Positions 35,526 through 48,047 of a stretch of DNA of 64,000 nt are shown in pieces. The stretch's first letter is position 1. Every line of letters begins with the position of its first letter. Location: positions 51,686 to 115,685 of the forward strand of contig JAIPEE010000001.1 in NCBI GenBank assembly GCA_021737275.1, read 5' to 3'. The position numbers and the translations under genes are program-made. This DNA is from Desulfobacterales bacterium (GTDB taxonomy: Bacteria > Desulfobacterota > Desulfobacteria > Desulfobacterales > JAIPEE01). Below the pieces are notes generated by a model, which saw nothing but the letters and a program-made list of their open reading frames with translations, searched no databases and had not been told where the DNA came from.

Positions 35526-35541
35526 ATTTTTGAGGATCATT

Positions 35542-36141
35542 TTGGCAAAACTGCTGGTTATAGACAATTATGATTCATTTACATTTAATCTTGTACAGAT
35601 GTTTCTACAGTATCCACTTGAGATAGAGGTCCACAGAAGTGACAGGATTACGATGAAAACAGTACAAGAAATGAATCCCGACTATATTCTGATCAGCCCC
35701 GGACCCAAATGGCCGGGACATACAGGCATTTCCATGCCGCTGATAGAGACATATTTCAAAAAGGTCCCGATTCTGGGTGTCTGTCTTGGAATGCAGTGCA
35801 TAAACGAGGTTTTTGGCGGCAAAACGATCCGTGCACCCGTTCCCATGCATGGCAAAACAAGCGAAATCCGCCATGAGAAAATGACTATATTCAAAGACAT
35901 ACCTTCTCCCTTTAAAGTGGCGCGCTACCATTCACTTATGACCAGGATGGGAAACAGTGACCTTTTCATCACGGCAAAATGTGATGACGGTGCTATTATG
36001 GGACTGTCACATCCCGAATATCCACTTCACGGTGTACAGTTTCATCCTGAAAGTTTTTTAACGGAACACGGATTTACAATAATTGAAAATTTCCTTGAAC
36101 TGGGGTCATTAAAGGATTTTAAACGTCATGGAAAAGATTGA
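35542..36141 (+). CDS. pabA: Aminodeoxychorismate synthase glutaminase component (PabA/TrpG type)
   Basis: Class I glutamine amidotransferase that feeds ammonia to chorismate aminase. The nucleophile is Cys81 in GVCLGMQ; the His-Glu pair lies in GVQFHPES. LLVIDNYDSFTFNLVQ is the classic PabA/TrpG N-terminus. The start is a TTG at 35542 with GAGGA five bases before it. It overlaps the pabB-pabC gene by 14 bases, so it serves folate rather than tryptophan synthesis here, though dual use is possible. Confidence 0.92.
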   Translation: MAKLLVIDNYDSFTFNLVQMFLQYPLEIEVHRSDRITMKTVQEMNPDYILISPGPKWPGHTGISMPLIETYFKKVPILGVCLGMQCINEVFGGKTIRAPVPMHGKTSEIRHEKMTIFKDIPSPFKVARYHSLMTRMGNSDLFITAKCDDGAIMGLSHPEYPLHGVQFHPESFLTEHGFTIIENFLELGSLKDFKRHGKD

Positions 36142-38365
36142 GCAACTATCAACCAACATCTCAGGCGTCCATATTGAAAAGATAAAACTTGAAGAACCCT
36201 TCATGGATCTTGCGGCACGTTTTGCCGATGATAACGGTACGGTCGTACTCATGAGTGGCGGTGATCTTGACTGTGCACGATATCATATTCTGGCCGGATT
36301 TCCGTGGCTCACATTTACCGGCCTTGGAAACAACATGACAGTTACAACCGGTGATCAGACGTTTGACTTTAAAGGTAATCCATTTAATACCTTACAAATC
36401 CTTGTAAAACAATTTAATCTCTCAGATCAGGGCCTGCCGTCACCCATATCAGCGGGCCTTCTTGGTTATCTTGCCTACGATCTGAAAGACCATCTGGAGG
36501 ACCTTCCCAGAACAACAGTTGATGACCTTCACCTTCCCCAGATCTGCTTTTTTGCCCCCTCATTTATTGTTGTGCATGATAAAAAATATAATGAAACCTC
36601 TTTATGTATCCCTGAAAAAATCGTTAACGGAAAAAGTTTTTTTGAAAAAGACAGAACAGCTTTTTTTAAACAACAAGAAAAGACACCGGCACCAAAAGAA
36701 GCTTTTGGCGGTGATCCTGAAGGGTTTAAATCCAATTTTAGACGTGACCGGTATCTGGCGGCAATTGATAAAATCAGAGAGTATATTGCATCCGGCCATG
36801 TTTACCAGGTCAATATGTCCCAGCGGTTTAAAATGGGTTTCACCGGTAATGGATTTTCTTTATTTGAAACCCTTTACAAGAAGAACCCTGCACCTTTTTT
36901 TGCCTTTATAAATGCCGGTAACCATCAGATTATCTCCACATCACCGGAACGTTTCATTTTAAGAGATCGGGAGCGCGTCGAGACTCGCCCTATCAAGGGC
37001 ACCCGGCCACGGGGCAAAACAATTGAAGAGGATAACGCCCTGCGGGAAGATCTTCAACACAGCAAAAAGGATGATGCTGAGTTGTCCATGATAGTTGACC
37101 TTTTAAGAAATGATATCGGAAAGGTCTGCGAAAGCGGCAGCGTAAAGGTGGCTCAACACAAACGCACCGAAACTTACCAAAATGTTTACCACCTCGTTTC
37201 CATTGTTGACGGTAAGCTTTCAGAGAACAGGAGTTCTATAGATCTCCTTAAAGCCACATTCCCCGGCGGCTCCATTACCGGGTGTCCCAAAATCCGAGCC
37301 ATGGAAATCATTGATGAGCTGGAATCACACCGGCGTCATATCTATACCGGGTCCATCGGCTATATAAGTTTCCATGACACCATGGATCTGTCCATCGCTA
37401 TTCGTACAGCAACCGTCCATAATAACAAAATTATTTTTTCTGTGGGGGGGGGTATTGTATATGATTCAGATCCTGCTGATGAATTTGATGAAACATGCCA
37501 TAAAGGGAAAACCCTGCTTGATGTCTTTTCGGAATCAACCAAAACAGCCACACCAAAACCGGTTGTCTGGCTCAACGGGCAGATAATTCTTCAAGAGGAG
37601 GCAACTGTTCCCTTAACGGATCTTGGTGCCCAGTATGGATTTGGTTTTTTTGAAACCGTTCGGGTTGTTAACGGCAAAGGGAGATATCTTGACAAACATA
37701 TCGACCGGTTCAACAACTCATGGGTCGATCTTTTTGATGAAATGCCTCCGGATGTAACATGGAAAGAGGTTATCGGGCAGGTCATCTCGCAAAATAACCT
37801 TGGAAACAATGTCGCTGCTGTAAAAATACTAGCTACCCGCGGCAGTAGTACTGCAAACAGTTATGATCATACGCATGCTGTTATGACCAGACCTTACAAA
37901 CATCGCCTGGAAGAAAAAAACAAACCCGGTCTGGATCTGATGGTTTATAAGGAGCCGCGGCAAACCCCTCTGGCTGACTACAAAACCTTGAATTACCTTT
38001 ACTACCTCAATGCCGGACGCTGGGCGGCTGAACACGGCGGAGATGAAGCCCTGATCATAAATTCTGACGGGTCGATATCGGAGACCAACACGGCAAACAT
38101 CATACTCATCAGGAACAATACGTTTATTCTGCCTGAATCACCCCATGTTTTACCGGGTATCATGTGCGGTATCGTATGTGATTTATTGACTGAAAAAGGC
38201 TTTTCCAAAAAAAGCTGTCCGGTTTTTACAGAAGACCTTTTTCTTTCAGACCAGGTACTTTTAACCAATTCACTGATGGGCGCCGTACCTGTGAGAAGCC
38301 TTGACGGCAGAAAAATAAATTTTATGCCGGATTTAAGTGAAGAAATTAACAGAAAGGTTCTTTAG
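36128..38365 (+). CDS. pabBC: Fused aminodeoxychorismate synthase component I and aminodeoxychorismate lyase
   Basis: Makes 4-aminobenzoate for folate. Residues 1-470 are a chorismate-binding domain. Its PIKGTRPRG motif has Lys290, which marks PabB; TrpE has PIAGT there. GSITGCPKIRAMEII and VGGGIVYDSDP follow. From about 475 a class IV aminotransferase domain follows (LTDLGAQYGFGFFETVR) with the PLP Lys near 619 (DYKTLNYL) and SETNTANIILI. Such fusions are known in bacteria. The GGG motif is encoded by a run of nine G (37444-37452). Confidence 0.94.
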   Translation: MEKIEQLSTNISGVHIEKIKLEEPFMDLAARFADDNGTVVLMSGGDLDCARYHILAGFPWLTFTGLGNNMTVTTGDQTFDFKGNPFNTLQILVKQFNLSDQGLPSPISAGLLGYLAYDLKDHLEDLPRTTVDDLHLPQICFFAPSFIVVHDKKYNETSLCIPEKIVNGKSFFEKDRTAFFKQQEKTPAPKEAFGGDPEGFKSNFRRDRYLAAIDKIREYIASGHVYQVNMSQRFKMGFTGNGFSLFETLYKKNPAPFFAFINAGNHQIISTSPERFILRDRERVETRPIKGTRPRGKTIEEDNALREDLQHSKKDDAELSMIVDLLRNDIGKVCESGSVKVAQHKRTETYQNVYHLVSIVDGKLSENRSSIDLLKATFPGGSITGCPKIRAMEIIDELESHRRHIYTGSIGYISFHDTMDLSIAIRTATVHNNKIIFSVGGGIVYDSDPADEFDETCHKGKTLLDVFSESTKTATPKPVVWLNGQIILQEEATVPLTDLGAQYGFGFFETVRVVNGKGRYLDKHIDRFNNSWVDLFDEMPPDVTWKEVIGQVISQNNLGNNVAAVKILATRGSSTANSYDHTHAVMTRPYKHRLEEKNKPGLDLMVYKEPRQTPLADYKTLNYLYYLNAGRWAAEHGGDEALIINSDGSISETNTANIILIRNNTFILPESPHVLPGIMCGIVCDLLTEKGFSKKSCPVFTEDLFLSDQVLLTNSLMGAVPVRSLDGRKINFMPDLSEEINRKVL

Positions 38366-38372
38366 TTTCCAA

Positions 38373-39212
38373 CTACAACCCATCGGTATTAGTGCTCTTT
38401 CGATATATTGTCGGTTTAACATAAGAAAACCGGTTACGGGTCCCCATCAGGCTTTCTGAGTGACCAATAAACAGGTATCCGCCCGGAACAAGGGAATCAT
38501 AATACTTGTTAACCACTTTTTCCTGAATTTCTTTGTCAAAATAAATCATTACATTTCTGCAGAAAATGACATCATACTTCTCTTTGAATGGAAAAATATC
38601 CATTAAGTTGAATCGCCTGAAAGTTATATTTTCTTTGACCTTGGTTTTGATTCGATAATATCCTGCCCACCTGTCCGCACCTTTTTGAAAATACTTCCTC
38701 AGGCGATCAACAGGGACTGTTTTCAGCCTTGCCTGCTCATAAACCCCCCTTTGGGCTATAGAAAGCACTTTTGTGGATATATCGGTAGCCATTATGTTTA
38801 TTTGCAATTTCGGATATTTTTCAAAAAAATCATTAATGCACATAAACAGAGAATATGGCTCTTCACCACTGGAACAACCGGCACTCCAGATATTAAACTT
38901 TTTTAATGTCGTGCTATTGGCGTCACAAAAATCTTTAAGAACAACACTTTCCATAAAATTAAAGTGCTTTATCTCTCTGAAAAAACTGGTGAGATTGGTA
39001 GAGATGGCATTGAGCATTTCAACCAGTTCGGATCCGGTATCTTTGTTCAACAGGAAACTATAATAATCTTCAAAGCTTCGGCTAGCGGTTTCCCTTAAGC
39101 GTCTTCCAAGGCGAGCCTGCACAAGCTCTTTTTTACCACTGTGGAGATTAATGCCGCACTTGTCATATACAAGCGCACTAAACAGCGCAAAACTTTCGTC
39201 TGAAATTTTCAT
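38373..39212 (-). CDS. cheR: Chemotaxis protein methyltransferase CheR
   Basis: Methylates glutamates of chemoreceptors. An N-terminal helical CheR domain (1-75) precedes the SAM-binding domain with NIWSAGCSSGEEPYSLFM and FRRFNLMDIFPFKEKYDVIFCRNVMIYF. HSESLMG near the end is typical. 279 residues is full length, with no C-terminal TPR. No other chemotaxis gene is in the window, so it is an orphan here, convergent with pabBC (7 bases apart). Confidence 0.94.
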   Translation of the reverse strand: MKISDESFALFSALVYDKCGINLHSGKKELVQARLGRRLRETASRSFEDYYSFLLNKDTGSELVEMLNAISTNLTSFFREIKHFNFMESVVLKDFCDANSTTLKKFNIWSAGCSSGEEPYSLFMCINDFFEKYPKLQINIMATDISTKVLSIAQRGVYEQARLKTVPVDRLRKYFQKGADRWAGYYRIKTKVKENITFRRFNLMDIFPFKEKYDVIFCRNVMIYFDKEIQEKVVNKYYDSLVPGGYLFIGHSESLMGTRNRFSYVKPTIYRKSTNTDGL

Positions 39213-39534
39213 AAAAGCCCAATGCCCGGAAGGAAAAACCTGAACCCTGTTACATGCCCCTTTAATTCGGTTTAAGTTAGTGTAAATACAGATTTAAGTC
39301 AATAGTGTTTTTCATGGACTTAGGTGGCGACCACTCCTCGGCGTTTTTTTCTTGTCAGATTTTTTTACTTGCTCATTAAATTAAAAAAAAATAGCTCAAG
39401 AAAATATATAATGATCAGCATTCGGACAATTTTTCCGAACAATCAGGAATAACTTGCATTTCATATAAATTCGTGGAAAAATTCAAAGGATATTGGGGTA
39501 GCGTGGGTAACTATTTTGTAAAGGAGTTGGTTCA
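39213..39534 (+). promoter_or_regulatory. Gap between cheR and fumarase
   Basis: AT-rich divergent intergenic region. A TATAAT hexamer (39407-39412) could be a -10, but no -35 lies at the right distance. A small inverted repeat TTCGGA/TCCGAA (39421-39426, 39434-39439) follows it and might be an operator or leader hairpin. AAAGGAG precedes the fumarase ATG. No gene or known RNA is seen. Confidence 0.3.
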
Positions 39535-41139
39535 ATGACAGAGTTCAATTTTCAGGAAATGTTCCCTATTCAGAAAGATACGACTGAATACAGATTGCTT
39601 ACCAAAGATTATGTTTCTGTAAGTGAATTTAACGGGAAAACTGTTTTACAGGTTGACCCCGAAGGGTTGACATTTTTGGCCAAAGAGGCTTTCAGGGATA
39701 TTTCATTTCTTCTCAGGCCTTCTCATTTAAAACTTCTGGCTAAAATTATGGATGATTCAGAAAGCTCAGAAAACGACCGATATGTCGCCCTCGAGATGTT
39801 AAAAAATGCCGTCATCTCTTCAGAGGGCGTGTTCCCCATGTGCCAGGACACCGGCACTGCCATCGTTATGGGTAAAAAAGGCCAGCAGGTCTGGACCGGC
39901 GACTCAGATGAAGAGGCGCTTTCCAAAGGCGTTTTTGATGCCTATACCGGATTCAACCTGAGATATTCGCAGAATGCTCCGCTGAGTATGTACGAAGAAA
40001 AAAATACAGGTTGTAATCTGCCGGCTCAAATTGAGCTTTACGCCACACCGGGTGATGCATATAAATTTCTATTCATGGCCAAGGGCGGCGGTTCAGCGAA
40101 TAAAACATACCTGTTTCAGGAAACAAAGGCTGTTTTAACACCTGAGACGCTGATCAATTTCATGAAAGAAAAGATGAAAACTTTGGGAACAGCAGCCTGT
40201 CCACCGTACCACCTGGCATTTGCCATTGGCGGTACCTCTGCCGAGATGAACCTGAAAACAGTAAAGCTTGCTTCTGCCGGATATCTGGATCATCTCCCGA
40301 CAAAGGGAAATGAGATGGGCCATGCGTTCAGGGATATTGAAATGGAAGAAGCCGTTTTAAAGATGTCCCGCAAGTTGGGCCTTGGTGCTCAATTCGGCGG
40401 TAAATACTTCTGTCATGATGTGCGTATTATCCGCATGCCTCGCCATGGTGCATCATGTCCTATTGGAATCGGTGTCAGTTGTAGTGCAGACAGAAATATA
40501 AAGGCTAAAATAACAGCTGACGGTATCTTTCTTGAAAAACTGGAAACCAACCCGGCTCAATATCTGCCGGATGTAACAGACACTTCCGAAGCTGTTCATA
40601 TTGATCTCAATAAACCCATGGATGAGATCCGGGCAATATTAAGCCGCTATCCAGTGGCGACAAGACTTCTGCTGACCGGTAAAATCATTGTGGGCAGGGA
40701 TATCGCCCATGCCAAACTGAAAAAACGGTTAGACAGCGGAAAAGGCCTTCCGCAATATACTAAAGACCATATCATCTATTATGCCGGACCGGCTAAAACC
40801 CCGGAAGGCTATCCATCAGGTTCGTTCGGCCCCACGACTGCCGGCAGAATGGATTCCTATGTCCCGATTTTCCAGAAACAGGGCGCTTCCATGATCATGC
40901 TGGCCAAGGGCAACCGTTCTAAAATTGTAACCGAATCATGCCGGCAGCATGGCGGATTTTACCTGGGATCAATTGGCGGTCCTGCAGCCCGCCTTGGCAA
41001 GGAGTGTATCACGAATGTCGAAACACTTGAATATCCCGAACTGGGCATGGAAGCCATTTTTATGATTACCGTCAAAGATTTCCCGGCCTTTATCATTGTA
41101 GATGATAAAGGTAACGACTTCTTTGAAAATCTGTTATAA
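39535..41139 (+). CDS. fumA: Fumarate hydratase, class I ([4Fe-4S])
   Basis: Oxygen-sensitive iron-sulfur hydratase interconverting fumarate and malate in the TCA cycle (oxidative or reductive in sulfate reducers). The single chain of 534 residues has both class I domains: [17 protein letters not shown] (cluster Cys), [13 protein letters not shown] and [13 protein letters not shown] in the first part, and [24 protein letters not shown] in the C-terminal swivel domain. It is thus a fused alpha-beta form. It lies next to PFOR, consistent with a central carbon role. Confidence 0.94.
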   Translation: MTEFNFQEMFPIQKDTTEYRLLTKDYVSVSEFNGKTVLQVDPEGLTFLAKEAFRDISFLLRPSHLKLLAKIMDDSESSENDRYVALEMLKNAVISSEGVFPMCQDTGTAIVMGKKGQQVWTGDSDEEALSKGVFDAYTGFNLRYSQNAPLSMYEEKNTGCNLPAQIELYATPGDAYKFLFMAKGGGSANKTYLFQETKAVLTPETLINFMKEKMKTLGTAACPPYHLAFAIGGTSAEMNLKTVKLASAGYLDHLPTKGNEMGHAFRDIEMEEAVLKMSRKLGLGAQFGGKYFCHDVRIIRMPRHGASCPIGIGVSCSADRNIKAKITADGIFLEKLETNPAQYLPDVTDTSEAVHIDLNKPMDEIRAILSRYPVATRLLLTGKIIVGRDIAHAKLKKRLDSGKGLPQYTKDHIIYYAGPAKTPEGYPSGSFGPTTAGRMDSYVPIFQKQGASMIMLAKGNRSKIVTESCRQHGGFYLGSIGGPAARLGKECITNVETLEYPELGMEAIFMITVKDFPAFIIVDDKGNDFFENLL

Positions 41140-41223
41140 AAATAACACTTTTGCTCTGTTTTTCATGGTAAAACATCTTATATCGTGAAACATAGCTCAG
41201 TTATTTTTCATTAAAATTAGGTA

Positions 41224-41252
41224 TTTACATCAATATTAATTTGGGGTATAGA
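41224..41252 (+). promoter_or_regulatory. Candidate promoter of the PFOR gene
   Basis: TTTACA (41224-41229), 17 bases, TATAGA (41247-41252). Start near 41259, giving a leader of about 70 bases. AAAAAAGGAG lies at good spacing before the ATG at 41328. Confidence 0.45.
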
Positions 41253-41312
41253 ATTTTTTTTATTGGAATTTTTTCGCATCATCCGAAAGGCTGATATTAA
41301 TTTAATGATTAA

Positions 41313-44864
<3,552 letters not shown>

Positions 44865-44889
44865 TTTTTTTCATAATCTGATCTGACAT

Positions 44890-44922
44890 AAAGGGCCGTC
44901 TGCAAAACAGACGGCCCTTTTT
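44890..44922 (+). terminator. Intrinsic terminator after PFOR
   Basis: AAAGGGCCGTCTG (44890-44902) pairs perfectly with CAGACGGCCCTTT (44908-44920) over a 5-base loop and ends in five T. Confidence 0.92.
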
Positions 44923-45000
44923 ATGCTTGAAAGAATGTGACTCTCTGTTTAATATATCTGCCGGTATCTAATTCCAAAATCATTTAATTTCTTAATTATA

Positions 45001-45064
45001 CTCGTAATTATAAGCTTAATCGGGTTTTTGAATTTACGGGATTATGATTACGAGTACGATTAAG
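45001..45064. repeat. Inverted pair of an intergenic repeat upstream of the antiporter gene
   Basis: CTCGTAATTATAA (45001-45013) and TTATGATTACGAG (45042-45054) are inverted copies with one mismatch. CTTAATCG (45015-45022) and CGATTAAG (45057-45064) are a second inverted pair, offset so that both pairs interlock. The right-hand copy matches the repeat at 22967-22990. It ends about 25 bases before the antiporter start, so it may affect its expression. Confidence 0.55.
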
Positions 45065-45087
45065 ATTATGGACAAAACGGATCCCCA

Positions 45088-46344
45088 ATGAAACTATTTA
45101 ACATCATCGCCATACTCATATCGCTTTCCGCTATCCTGAGCTACATCAACCACCGCTATGTGCGCCTGCCCAATGCCATCGGCCTGATGCTGATTGCTAT
45201 GTTAATGTCATTAGGTCTCATTATCTTAGGGCCTCTTGGTTTTGATATTAAACAGGATGCATTGCTGCTGCTGAACAGCATTGATTTTGATGAAACACTT
45301 CTTCACGGAATGTTGAGCTTTTTACTTTTTGCCGGGGCACTGCATATCAACCTTGGAGATCTTTACCGCCAGAAATGGATCATCAGCATCCTGGCTTCGG
45401 GTGGCGTCATCGTCTCTACCTTTCTGGTCGGCATATCAAGCTGGTATATATTTGAGCTGTTTGGCATCAGTATTCCCTTTATATACTGCCTGTTATTTGG
45501 TTCCCTCATCTCCCCTACCGACCCCGTGGCAGTGCTAAGCATTCTGAAAAAGGCCGGGGTTTCCAAAACGCTTGAAACGAAAATTGCCGGAGAATCCCTG
45601 TTTAATGATGGTGTTGCGGTGGTTGTTTTTATTGTCATACTAAAAATTGCAATCGGTAGCCATGATATTTCTGCCGGCTACATTGCACTGCTTTTTATTA
45701 AAGAAGCGATTGGCGGTACTGTTTTTGGATTTGCTATCGGCTGGATAACATATCAGTTACTGAAAAGCATTGATAACTACCAGGTAGAAATTCTTATTAC
45801 ACTGGCGCTGGTCACCGGCGGTTTTGCGGCGGCAGACAGCATGCATCTTTCCGGACCGATTGCCATTGTAGTCGCAGGCCTGCTGATTGGAAATCATGGC
45901 CGTATGTTTGCCATGTCGGATAAAACCAGAGAGCATCTCGACATGTTCTGGGAACTGGTTGATGAGATCATGAATACCGTGCTTTTTGTTCTGATTGGAC
46001 TTGAAATCCTGATACTGACATTTACAAAGTCATATTTTTACACCGGCTTGATATTAATTCCTGTATTACTTTTATCTCGTCTGATCAGCGTAAGCATACC
46101 GGTTACCCTGCTGAAGCCGTTCAGAAAATTCAGCCCCCATGTTACCAAGATTCTTACCTGGGGGGGACTCCGCGGTGGTATTTCCATTGCACTTGCGCTT
46201 TCGTTGCCCCCCGGTCCATACAGGGATATTATAATTGCTGTAACATATTTAATTGTTATCTTTTCAATTGCCGTTCAAGGGCTTTCCATAGGCGGTTTTG
46301 TCAGAATTCTGAGCAAAATGAAAGAACCCGGAACTGATGACTGA
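45088..46344 (+). CDS. Sodium/proton antiporter, CPA1 (NhaP) family
   Basis: Inner-membrane cation:proton antiporter. It has about 12 membrane helices and 418 residues, with the CPA1 signatures HINLGDLYRQKW, AGESLFNDGVAVVVF (ion-binding Asn-Asp) and the late WGGLRGGISIALALSL. There is no long cytoplasmic tail. No clear ribosome binding site precedes the ATG. It may work with the OadB sodium pump in Na+ cycling, an inference from shared ions only. Confidence 0.9.
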   Translation: MKLFNIIAILISLSAILSYINHRYVRLPNAIGLMLIAMLMSLGLIILGPLGFDIKQDALLLLNSIDFDETLLHGMLSFLLFAGALHINLGDLYRQKWIISILASGGVIVSTFLVGISSWYIFELFGISIPFIYCLLFGSLISPTDPVAVLSILKKAGVSKTLETKIAGESLFNDGVAVVVFIVILKIAIGSHDISAGYIALLFIKEAIGGTVFGFAIGWITYQLLKSIDNYQVEILITLALVTGGFAAADSMHLSGPIAIVVAGLLIGNHGRMFAMSDKTREHLDMFWELVDEIMNTVLFVLIGLEILILTFTKSYFYTGLILIPVLLLSRLISVSIPVTLLKPFRKFSPHVTKILTWGGLRGGISIALALSLPPGPYRDIIIAVTYLIVIFSIAVQGLSIGGFVRILSKMKEPGTDD

Positions 46345-46482
46345 CTTTGAAAAAATATTTTAATTCATTTTTAAATATTTGATATTATTATATTTGTTAT
46401 ATGTTGCGTTTATCCTTTTTTGATAGTAATTATTTGATATTAATATCTATTAGTTCATCAAAACAGCTTTTGGTTATAAATT

Positions 46483-47070
46483 ATGAAAATAAACCGTCCT
46501 GTCAACACCTGCATATTACTTTTTTTACTTACGACCGCCGCACCCGTATTTGCAGATATTTATAAATATGTGGATAAAAATGGTGTTCTGCATTTCACAA
46601 ATACCCCCACTGTCAACCGGGATGATTACAAACTCTATGTAAAAGAGAATCTGGCCAAACATAACGAATTTCGCTCCACAGACAAATACGATGATATTAT
46701 TTCAACAGCTTCCAGCACATACGGCGTCTCTTTTTCCATGATCAAGGCAATTATTAAAGCCGAATCTGATTTTGACAGTATGGCAGTTTCAAAAAAAGGG
46801 GCCATGGGTCTTATGCAGCTCATGCCGGAAAATATTGAATCTTTCAAAATAAAAAACCCCTTTGACCCAAAGGAAAATATTATGGGCGGGGCTAATTATT
46901 TCAAGGATATGATGAAAAGATATAACGGAAAGCTCACACTGGCGCTGGCGGCATATAATGCCGGACCGACAGCAGTGGATGAGCACAATGGTGTCCCGCC
47001 ATTCAAAGAGACGGAAGCGTATGTAAAAAAAGTATTAAAATATTACTATAACTATAAAAAACAGAGCTGA
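46483..47070 (+). CDS. Periplasmic lytic transglycosylase (SLT domain with N-terminal DUF4124)
   Basis: Small peptidoglycan-cleaving enzyme. A signal peptide (1-24, ending VFA) is followed by a DUF4124 module (DIYKYVDKNGVLHFTNTP). The SLT domain (about 75-185) has the catalytic Glu in IIKAESDF, GAMGLMQLMPE, and ALAAYNAGPTAVDE. 195 residues in all. It stands between the antiporter and convergent galU; 18 bases separate it from galU. Confidence 0.92.
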   Translation: MKINRPVNTCILLFLLTTAAPVFADIYKYVDKNGVLHFTNTPTVNRDDYKLYVKENLAKHNEFRSTDKYDDIISTASSTYGVSFSMIKAIIKAESDFDSMAVSKKGAMGLMQLMPENIESFKIKNPFDPKENIMGGANYFKDMMKRYNGKLTLALAAYNAGPTAVDEHNGVPPFKETEAYVKKVLKYYYNYKKQS

Positions 47071-47088
47071 CAGCACTACCCGCCTGTG

Positions 47089-47970
47089 TTAAAAATCATT
47101 ACATTTGCATATTGATTTTAAAAATGGAACCAGTTGAGATTTCAGATCCGGTCGATCAAGTGAGAATGCAATATTGGCCATCTGGAAGCCGGCCTTATCA
47201 CCGCAGTCAAATCGTTTACCTTCAAACCGATATCCATAAAAAGGCTGCTCTTTCAGGAGCTGTGCCATGGCATCTGTCAATTGGATCTCTCCACCGGCAC
47301 CAACATTACCCTGACCAAGATAACCAAAAATCTCAGGTGTTAAAATATATCTCCCGATAATGGCCAGATTTGACGGAGCCAGTTCAGGTGAAGGTTTTTC
47401 TACCATACCCTTTATACGAATAATATCCTTACCGACCTTATCAACATTAAGGATTCCATATTTATCCGTCTGTTGAGGGTCAACCTCTTCAATGGCCAGA
47501 ATGGATGACTGATATTTTTCAAACTTGTCTATCATCTGCCCAATCACAGGTTTTCCATCGGTCTGAATCAGATCATCAGCCAGCAACACGGCAAAGGGTT
47601 CATTGCCCACAACATCCCTTGCGCACCAAATGGCATGGCCAAGCCCAAGTGGTTCATTCTGCCTTGTATAGATAATCGTTCCTGTTGAAGGGACAAGAGA
47701 TTTTACCGTATCAAGAAGTTCCTCTTTACCTCGTTTTGAAAGGTTTTTTTCCAGCTCCCGTGACCGGTCAAAGTGATCCTCAAGAGCCGTTTTGCCCCGC
47801 CCTGTCACAAATATGATTTGCTCAATCCCTGATGAAAGTGCCTCCTCGACGACATATTGAATGAGCGGTTTATCTACAACAGGCAGCATCTCTTTGGGCA
47901 TTGCTTTGGTAGCTGGAAGAAAACGGGTTCCCAGGCCCGCAACAGGAAAAACAGCTTTTCTAACTTTCAT
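47089..47970 (-). CDS. galU: UTP-glucose-1-phosphate uridylyltransferase
   Basis: Makes UDP-glucose for surface polysaccharide and LPS core. The nucleotide motif VFPVAGLGTRFLPATKAMPK and the EMLPVVDKPLIQYVVEEA block are GalU signatures; VEKPSPELAPSN follows. The ATG at 47970 has AGGAGAC five bases upstream; the frame is open to 48027 but without a ribosome binding site. 293 residues is normal. It lies 77 bases downstream of ilvE on the same strand. Confidence 0.95.
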   Translation of the reverse strand: MKVRKAVFPVAGLGTRFLPATKAMPKEMLPVVDKPLIQYVVEEALSSGIEQIIFVTGRGKTALEDHFDRSRELEKNLSKRGKEELLDTVKSLVPSTGTIIYTRQNEPLGLGHAIWCARDVVGNEPFAVLLADDLIQTDGKPVIGQMIDKFEKYQSSILAIEEVDPQQTDKYGILNVDKVGKDIIRIKGMVEKPSPELAPSNLAIIGRYILTPEIFGYLGQGNVGAGGEIQLTDAMAQLLKEQPFYGYRFEGKRFDCGDKAGFQMANIAFSLDRPDLKSQLVPFLKSICKCNDF

Positions 47971-48047
47971 AAAAAGTCTCCTCTCTGAGCTGAACCGGTT
48001 GGCTTTATTAAAAAGACCTTTTTCCATCCAAAAGACCGGATTTATAA

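Noticed and set aside
36128..38365. Anthranilate synthase (trpE) plus an unrelated aminotransferase.
   Set aside because: The PIKGT motif with Lys290 is diagnostic of PabB, and the fused class IV domain fits PabC.
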